This document shows positions 59,230-64,000 of a stretch of 64,000 nucleotides of DNA, piece after piece. The stretch is from Mucilaginibacter myungsuensis (GTDB taxonomy: Bacteria; Bacteroidota; Bacteroidia; Sphingobacteriales; Sphingobacteriaceae): the NCBI RefSeq assembly GCF_015222005.1, contig NZ_JADFFL010000003.1:434001-498000 (forward strand), given 5' to 3'. The translations under genes and the position numbers were made by a program. The first letter of the stretch is position 1. Each line of letters opens with the position of its first letter. The notes under the pieces are model-generated. The model did not search any database, had not been told where the DNA came from, and worked only from the letters and a program-made list of their open reading frames with translations.

Positions 59230-60726
59230 ATGAACGAACTTTACGCTTACCAACAACGTGACCTTGACACGTTATTTGAACGGTTACAGAACTGCCCCGA
59301 CAAGCACCGCTTGCTTTATCAACTACCTACAGGTGGCGGTAAAACGCGGATCTTTGCCGAGATGGTAGGCCGCTTTATCGGCACCTGCGATAAAAAGGTG
59401 ATGATCCTTACCCATCGTTTGGAGCTGTGTAGCCAAACGTCCACCGTGTTGAAAAAACTGGGCATACGCAATAAGATCGTAAACAGTCAGGTGAAAAAAA
59501 TATCGGCTAAAGAAAATTATCAGTGCTTTGTGGCCATGATAGAGACGCTGAAGAACCGGATAGATAGCGGGCTCATCGACACGCAAAATATCGGTCTGGT
59601 CATTATAGACGAAGCACACCATAATTCGTTCCGTAAGTTGCTAGATAAGTTTGGCAATGCCAATATCATTGGTGTTACGGCTACGCCTTTCAGTTCGGAC
59701 ATAAACCTGCCCATGAATAAAAACTACCAGGAACTGATCATTGGCGAAAGTATAGGCAACCTGATCGCCAATGGCTTTTTAGCAAAGCCTGTAAACTGGC
59801 GCTACGATGTAGAGCTGAACACCTTGCAGACCGGTATCAGTGGCGACTTTACTGTTGCTACTTCGGATGCATTATATAGTTCGCCTGTCATGCTTGACCT
59901 GCTGATGCACGCTTATCAGGAGCACGCCAAAGGCAAAAAGACGCTGATCTTTAACAACGGTATATTTACCTCAAAAGCGGTTTGTCAATTATTTGAACAA
60001 GCCGGTTATCCCGTAAGGCACTTAGATAATCACACACCCGCTGGTGAGCGTACGGAGATATTGCAATGGTTCAAACGGACCAAAGGGGCCATCCTTACCT
60101 CTGTATCTATTTTAACTACCGGTTTTGACGAGCCCACCATACAAGCCGTTATCCTGAACCGGGCCACCACCTCGTTAACGTTGTATCATCAAATGATAGG
60201 TAGAGGGGCACGCCGCCTGCCGCAAAAGAAAACGTTCACTATTATTGATCTGGGCAATAACACCGACCGCTTTGGCCAATGGCAGGCGCCGATAGACTGG
60301 CAAAGCGTATTCGATCACCCCGACGCTTATCATGAGGCGTTGCATTCCAAAACCGAATTTGAAGCCCATCAACTACCTGCCGATCTGCGCGCGCATTTTC
60401 CTAATACTTTGCAGTTGTCATTTGATATCCAGCAAGCGCATCAGGATGCTACAGCCAACCAGGTAAAGTCGAAGATCGTTATTCGAGACGCCATCAGGCA
60501 GCATGCGCTGATGTGTGCCGACAACGCTGACCATTTAAGCGATGCCTTGGCATTGACCGAACTATTGGACAAAGAAATTACCTGGCGGATAAAGCAGTAT
60601 GCAAAATGTATTGGCAAGGTCACTAAAAACTACACTGAGTGGCTGCAAGAAGATTACAAAGCCCGCTTAAAAACGTTGGTGACCAAGATCATGGGGCGCC
60701 GTGCGGTATACAAGCAGTCGGCTTAA
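59230..60726 (+). CDS. DEAD/DEAH-box helicase of superfamily 2
   Basis: A 498-residue helicase. The Q-motif-like YAYQQRDLDTLF at the start, Walker A LPTGGGKTRIFAEM, the VIIDEAHHNSF (DEAH) box, GVTATPFSSD (motif III region) and motif V/VI blocks TTGFDEPTIQAVILNRATTSLTLYHQMIGRGARRLPQKK are present. The C-terminal 150 residues are helical and specific to this branch. Start uncertain: frames at 59119 (TTG) and 59137 (GTG) extend it by 31-37 residues. Not part of a clear defence island; no nuclease partner is adjacent. Confidence 0.88.
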   Translation: MNELYAYQQRDLDTLFERLQNCPDKHRLLYQLPTGGGKTRIFAEMVGRFIGTCDKKVMILTHRLELCSQTSTVLKKLGIRNKIVNSQVKKISAKENYQCFVAMIETLKNRIDSGLIDTQNIGLVIIDEAHHNSFRKLLDKFGNANIIGVTATPFSSDINLPMNKNYQELIIGESIGNLIANGFLAKPVNWRYDVELNTLQTGISGDFTVATSDALYSSPVMLDLLMHAYQEHAKGKKTLIFNNGIFTSKAVCQLFEQAGYPVRHLDNHTPAGERTEILQWFKRTKGAILTSVSILTTGFDEPTIQAVILNRATTSLTLYHQMIGRGARRLPQKKTFTIIDLGNNTDRFGQWQAPIDWQSVFDHPDAYHEALHSKTEFEAHQLPADLRAHFPNTLQLSFDIQQAHQDATANQVKSKIVIRDAIRQHALMCADNADHLSDALALTELLDKEITWRIKQYAKCIGKVTKNYTEWLQEDYKARLKTLVTKIMGRRAVYKQSA

Positions 60727-60778
60727 ACCATACAAGAGTAGCTCCAAACCTTGGAACGCGGTTTGTTTGATCATACAC

Positions 60779-60889
60779 ATGGCAGCAAAAACAAAAAAAG
60801 ACCCATGCTGGTCGGGTTATAAAAAAGAAGGCACAAAGAAGAAGGACGGTAAGACGGTACCTAATTGTGTTAAGGATACAAAAAAATAA
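60779..60889 (+). CDS. DUF5872-like small basic protein
   Basis: A 36-residue protein: AAKTKKDPCWSGYKKEGT then KKKDGKTVPNCVKDTKK. The CW.GY..vG.KkK.GK.VPNCV pattern is that of small phage-related and Bacteroidota proteins (DUF5872). Short, but the pattern is clear, so it is called real. A terminator follows at 60897-60918. Confidence 0.7.
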   Translation: MAAKTKKDPCWSGYKKEGTKKKDGKTVPNCVKDTKK

Positions 60890-60896
60890 AAAGCAG

Positions 60897-60918
60897 AGGT
60901 GGCCAAAAGCCACCTTTT
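60897..60918 (+). terminator. Terminator between convergent genes
   Basis: AGGTGGC (60897-60903), loop CAAAA, GCCACCT (60909-60915), then TTT, shared by the small basic protein gene (plus) and, by its A-rich other side, the 60942-61472 gene (minus). Confidence 0.8.
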
Positions 60919-60941
60919 ATCATTTGAGCAGGTGCAGATGC

Positions 60942-61472
60942 TTAGCAACCGCCTTTGGGTAGCACACGTTTAAATATCAATTTACCATTCTGCTCAATGC
61001 GTTCGGCTGATATGATATAATGCGGATGCTTGGGCGAGTAGGCGCCGCCATGGCTTTTGATGGTGACCTTGTCGTTAACCTTTAGGTCTTTCACGTTTTG
61101 ACGTTCTTTGTAGGAATGCAGGTCAAGGATATAGGTCTCGTCACCTATAGTGACCAGGAATCCCGGCACCCTTGCCGGCGGCGAGACAGCAAGCGCTGTA
61201 ATAGTTGCCTCCATACCGGTAAAGGCCTTAATGTCGCCTCTAACTTTAGCACCACTGGCTAAGATCCTCATTCCCTCGGGCGAGTCCTTCCATTTTTTGA
61301 ACCTTACACCATCAGGCGAGTTCTCCCATTTCTTCCGAGCCTCGGCGGCAGCTTTCTGGTCAACAACCGTAGCCGGCTTTTTAGGGGTTTCCTTTTTGGT
61401 CTCGTGATCGGCAAATACCAGTCCGCTCAACACAACCAGCGAGCACACCAGCGCATAGACAACTTTTTTCAT
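60942..61472 (-). CDS. Secreted protein, unknown
   Basis: A 176-residue protein with a signal peptide (about residues 1-21, ending VFADH) and a basic helical part KKWENSPDGVRFKKWKDSPEGM in which a short motif is repeated. The C-terminal half is beta-rich: GDIKAFTGMEATITALAVSPPARVPGFLVTIGDETYILDLHSYKER and YIISAERIEQNGKLIFKR, with a final Cys. No family is recognised. Confidence 0.75.
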   Translation of the reverse strand: MKKVVYALVCSLVVLSGLVFADHETKKETPKKPATVVDQKAAAEARKKWENSPDGVRFKKWKDSPEGMRILASGAKVRGDIKAFTGMEATITALAVSPPARVPGFLVTIGDETYILDLHSYKERQNVKDLKVNDKVTIKSHGGAYSPKHPHYIISAERIEQNGKLIFKRVLPKGGC

Positions 61473-61959
61473 ATCCTTTTAAATTTGGTTCAGCAAAAGT
61501 AGGTGGGCGGTGGGGTGGGGAGAGAATTTGGGTTGTAAATTAAAATGTAAATTTTGTAAAAAGAGGCTGGGAAAGTTAACAAAGGTTAACATTTTTTAGA
61601 CTGTTACTTATTCAAGTATTTGATAATCAGCAATTTATATCATTTGGATTAAATAGTGACAACTGTGTTAATTGCGATGCATGGTTATGATTAAGCGGGA
61701 TGTTTAAAATTGTTTTTCATCCAGGCCTGTGGCTTGGCTGGGGAATTTGGGTGTAGAATTTTTATAAAGAGTTACTAACGGCCTATCGCAACCTGCTATT
61801 TAGCGATACTTCGTACAAATTGTTCACTTGTTAATGAATTATCAAGCGAAATCTTGATTTAAATTAGCATCTAATCATCGGTTTTGTAGATGCGGATATG
61901 AATTACACAAGCAATGAATTTATTAAATAGCAGTATATTGCGTTACCTAAGATCACGCG
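61473..61959. other. AT-rich intergenic region, about 490 bases
   Basis: No gene. It holds GTTAAC-N4-GTTAAC near 61574 and AT-rich stretches rising toward the next gene, in keeping with the AT-rich composition of the beta-helix gene that follows. Promoter not located. Confidence 0.5.
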
Positions 61960-63339
61960 ATGATTAATCCAGATACTCCAATAGAAAAAAAAGAGGTCAA
62001 CGGCGTAGAATTTTTGACTTACCTTCAAAAATACACTAAAATTTACAACCTAAAAATAACAGACAATGTTGATGTACAGCAGAGTATAATTTTAAGGGGG
62101 GACACTGTCGAAATCGCTAATTGTGATTTTGAAGGAGAGTTGTTTTTTAGAGCAAATCCATCAGTTAAAAAGTTCCATCTGTTAGATTGCACGCTAAAAA
62201 AGCGTTTTTTACTGTTTAACAGCAATTTAGAACTTGTCAATTTAGCTAGGTCAACTTTTTTGCAATACTTTGCTTTTAAAAATTTATACGCCAAAATTTT
62301 GACCATTGAAAATTGTGCTATTAATAACAGTAAGGAACTAAGGCTACACGAGTTCGCAGTCGATAATTTTTCATTCGTCAATAATGAAGCAAGTAATGAT
62401 ATTTATATCAAGCCACTAGCTGCTAAAGTGGTTTTTTTGAAAGGCAACGATAAAAAGTATCAAGTAACGCTGTCTGGTAGGTCTGACAATGGAATTTACG
62501 ACCAAATTAGATTATTTTGCTACTCGCAGCATCGTACTGACTTTGTGTTTTTCAATATAAATGCTGACATGGTCCAAGTAGTTGGATCTCTAAAAGATTC
62601 AACTATCTACACTAATAACCTTTCTATTCGTTTAGGCATACTTGATCACTTTTTTAATGATGGTAATTTAAAAATTTCAAATCTTCAACCAGTATCCACA
62701 AATTCAAGGTTAGTAATAAAGAAGTCAGTTTTAGGCAAAACCCAAATTAACAATTGTGACTTCAGCAAGTTTCAAACCGTAAATCTTGAAAACAGTAATA
62801 TTTTAGAAATTACGCCAGTAAACGTCGTATTATGTAATAATAAAAATATCGCTTCAAGTAACTTGTTTTCAACGAAAGAAAATTTCAGACAGCTAAAAAT
62901 AGTATCTCAAAAAAATGAAGATATAGATAACAAATTGATTTACGCTAGGCACGAAATGAACACGTTATTAACGATTGCAAAGGAAACAAATGCTAGTTTT
63001 AATGATAAATTTATTTTATATACATCTTGGCTATCAAATGATTTCGGGAATAACTGGAGCAGGGCGTTAATATGGCTACTTTCGGTTTCTTTGCTTTTCT
63101 ATACTGCTATCAAATATTTGTTGGGATATGTTTATTTCGATGTTCTTCTAATTGGCGATGAAATTGGAAAGTTCCTCATTTTTCTTAATCCTTTACATCA
63201 GTTTGAAAAATTATTTGGGGCTGACGCAAATAATCAAAATACAAACGGGGCGATTTTGGTCGATGGGATTTCTAAGATAATTGGGGCATACTTACTTTAC
63301 CAATTTGTGAATGCCTTTAGGAAATATGTAAAAAAATAA
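61960..63339 (+). CDS. Pentapeptide-like beta-helix protein with C-terminal membrane anchor
   Basis: A 459-residue protein. Residues 30-320 carry irregular five-residue-type repeats (AKILTIENCAINNSKELRLHEFAVDNFSFVNNEAS, IYIKPLAAKVVFLKGNDKKYQVTLSGRSDN, SRLVIKKSVLGKTQINNCDFSKFQTVNLENSNILEI), consistent with a right-handed beta-helix. From about 330 a linker with LIYARHEMNTLLTIAKETN is followed by a membrane part with a helix near 370-395 (ALIWLLSVSLLFYTAIKYLLGYVYF) and a final amphipathic end. It is AT-rich and lies next to the initiator tRNA cluster, so it was probably acquired. Family not recognised. Confidence 0.75.
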   Translation: MINPDTPIEKKEVNGVEFLTYLQKYTKIYNLKITDNVDVQQSIILRGDTVEIANCDFEGELFFRANPSVKKFHLLDCTLKKRFLLFNSNLELVNLARSTFLQYFAFKNLYAKILTIENCAINNSKELRLHEFAVDNFSFVNNEASNDIYIKPLAAKVVFLKGNDKKYQVTLSGRSDNGIYDQIRLFCYSQHRTDFVFFNINADMVQVVGSLKDSTIYTNNLSIRLGILDHFFNDGNLKISNLQPVSTNSRLVIKKSVLGKTQINNCDFSKFQTVNLENSNILEITPVNVVLCNNKNIASSNLFSTKENFRQLKIVSQKNEDIDNKLIYARHEMNTLLTIAKETNASFNDKFILYTSWLSNDFGNNWSRALIWLLSVSLLFYTAIKYLLGYVYFDVLLIGDEIGKFLIFLNPLHQFEKLFGADANNQNTNGAILVDGISKIIGAYLLYQFVNAFRKYVKK

Positions 63340-63415
63340 GATTTAAAGTTAACACTATGATGTGTGTAGACTCTAACGGACCATTGTGTCCAGCAAGTTA
63401 GTCTTCCTCCAACGC

Positions 63416-63434
63416 AAAAAAGCCTCAGGCTTTT
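63416..63434 (+). terminator. Terminator after the beta-helix gene
   Basis: AAAAAAGCC-TCA-GGCTTTT: 7-bp stem with A-run and T-run, usable on both strands. Confidence 0.8.
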
Positions 63435-63456
63435 CAACCCAAGGCTTCTTAAAAGG

Positions 63457-63513
63457 TAGCGGGAACAGGACTCGAACCTATGTCCGTCAGCTGACGGATA
63501 AGAGCCCGACGAG
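63457..63513 (-). pseudogene. Decayed initiator tRNA copy
   Basis: The 3' half (T arm and acceptor, from GGTTCGAGTCCTG to the CCCGCTA end) is identical to the two intact genes. The anticodon region is changed (CTCTTAT instead of CTCATAA) with an inserted palindrome CCGTCAGCTGACGG, and the 5' acceptor half and D arm are missing. It lies in the same orientation and spacing as the intact copies. Confidence 0.8.
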
Positions 63514-63536
63514 ATGCCCGAGAAAATATCAAACGC

Positions 63537-63570
63537 AAAAAAGCCCCAAGACTTTCGACTTGAGGCTTTT
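63537..63570 (-). terminator. Terminator of the first intact tRNA gene
   Basis: AAAAGCCCCAAG pairs with CTTGAGGCTTTT (one mismatch), loop ACTTTCGA. It lies just downstream of tRNA 63582-63654 on the minus strand. Confidence 0.75.
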
Positions 63571-63581
63571 GATTTACTGGG

Positions 63582-63654
<73 letters not shown>

Positions 63655-63698
63655 CTGTGTTTGTATAATATTGAACGGTCATACTTCCGTTTTGTTTT

Positions 63699-63719
63699 AA
63701 AAGAAAGTCGCTTTCTTTT
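63699..63719 (-). terminator. Terminator of the second tRNA gene
   Basis: AAAAGAAAG (63699-63707), loop TCG, CTTTCTTTT (63711-63719), a perfect 9-bp stem. Confidence 0.75.
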
Positions 63720-63770
63720 TTGGTTACCGTTCTTAAGACTTTCGACTCAAGACTACCGGCTTAACCTGGG

Positions 63771-63843
<73 letters not shown>

Positions 63844-63892
63844 CTGTGTTTTCCAACGCCAAACGGTTAAATTCCCGTTTTTTATTGGACTG

Positions 63893-63924
63893 CAAAGATA
63901 TAATTCGTTTCTTTGCAGTCCAAA
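63893..63924 (-). promoter_or_regulatory. Promoter of the tRNA-fMet unit: TTTG-N20-TATCTTTG
   Basis: On the minus strand the -33 TTTG (complement of 63921-63924) precedes TATCTTTG (complement of 63893-63900) by 20 bases. The TTTGCAGTCC word after the -7 box is mirrored 20 bases away for the era direction. Confidence 0.85.
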
Positions 63925-63945
63925 TAATATTTTAATTTTTTTTCT

Positions 63946-64000
63946 ATGGGTCACAAGGCGGGTTTTGTAAGCATCATCGGCAAGCCTAACGCGGGCAAGT
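63946..64000 (+). CDS. era: GTPase Era, N-terminal fragment (continues beyond window)
   Basis: Only 18 codons are in the window: MGHKAGFVSIIGKPNAGK, the start and the P-loop (GKPNAGKS-type G1 motif) of the Era family. Era binds 16S rRNA 3' ends and helps 30S maturation. The start codon ATG follows an AT-rich leader and the divergent promoter region shared with the tRNA genes. Confidence 0.9.
   Translation, partial: MGHKAGFVSIIGKPNAGK

Overview
The window reads as chromosome of a Bacteroidota bacterium, most likely Sphingobacteriaceae and close to Mucilaginibacter. The grounds are promoters of the TTG-N19/20-TAnnTTTG type (before rpmH, the initiator tRNA pair, rpsA and several others), a PafA phosphatase, FAS1 proteins, a DUF5723-type outer-membrane protein, an ECF sigma factor of the Sphingobacteriaceae type, and many family-typical intergenic repeats. 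No rRNA, IS element, prophage or CRISPR array is seen. The genus is an inference from gene content, not from a marker alignment.

Layout. 0-5.9 kb: end of a membrane protein, a lipid A-type acyltransferase, cytochrome bd oxidase (cydAB), an orphan SUKH protein, a small membrane protein and MgtC. 6-11.4 kb: YceI, an acyltransferase-3, then a minus-strand block of MBL hydrolase, VOC protein and bioD/bioF. 11.4-20.7 kb: two tandem Spy-like Gly-rich secreted proteins, each with its own terminator, a LexA-like (S24) repressor divergent from a GIY-YIG protein, a FAS1 protein, a 1063-residue protease/propeller/barrel protein and PBP1A. 20.7-21.8 kb is gene-free and full of dispersed repeats. 21.8-24.6 kb is an AT-rich three-gene cassette (unknown protein, NdpA-like nucleoid protein, membrane protein with a large cytosolic head); it is the best candidate for an undescribed system. 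24.7-39.9 kb: rpsA, DUF4256/YdeI, tyrS, a Xre-RES toxin-antitoxin pair, an M20 deacetylase, BSP peptidase, pafA, a PAS histidine kinase, a second FAS1 protein, a pentapeptide protein and pcm. 40-41.2 kb: three tandem paralogous lipoproteins with an invariant DGCGY core. 41.5-49.5 kb: priA, DUF423, two envelope proteins, tsaB, yidD-rnpA-rpmH. 49.6-61.5 kb: EF-hand lipoprotein, murB, ECF sigma factor, uxuA, two secreted esterases, a Znf-UBP protein, VOC, a frameshifted PH-domain gene, Crp-type regulator, RidA, DUF3072, a helicase and small proteins. 61.9-64 kb: an AT-rich beta-helix membrane protein beside two intact initiator tRNA genes and a decayed third copy, then the start of era.

How it fits together. 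Most genes are envelope, translation and housekeeping functions in one- to three-gene units. Intergenic space is rich in dispersed imperfect palindromes (ACAAAG family, GCGGGGTCAGGGG family, TGAGCCTGTCGAAG family) and in 7-bp-periodic tracts of several unrelated sequences. The accessory content is the AT-rich cassette, the orphan SUKH gene, the RES-Xre pair and the beta-helix membrane gene at the tRNA cluster.
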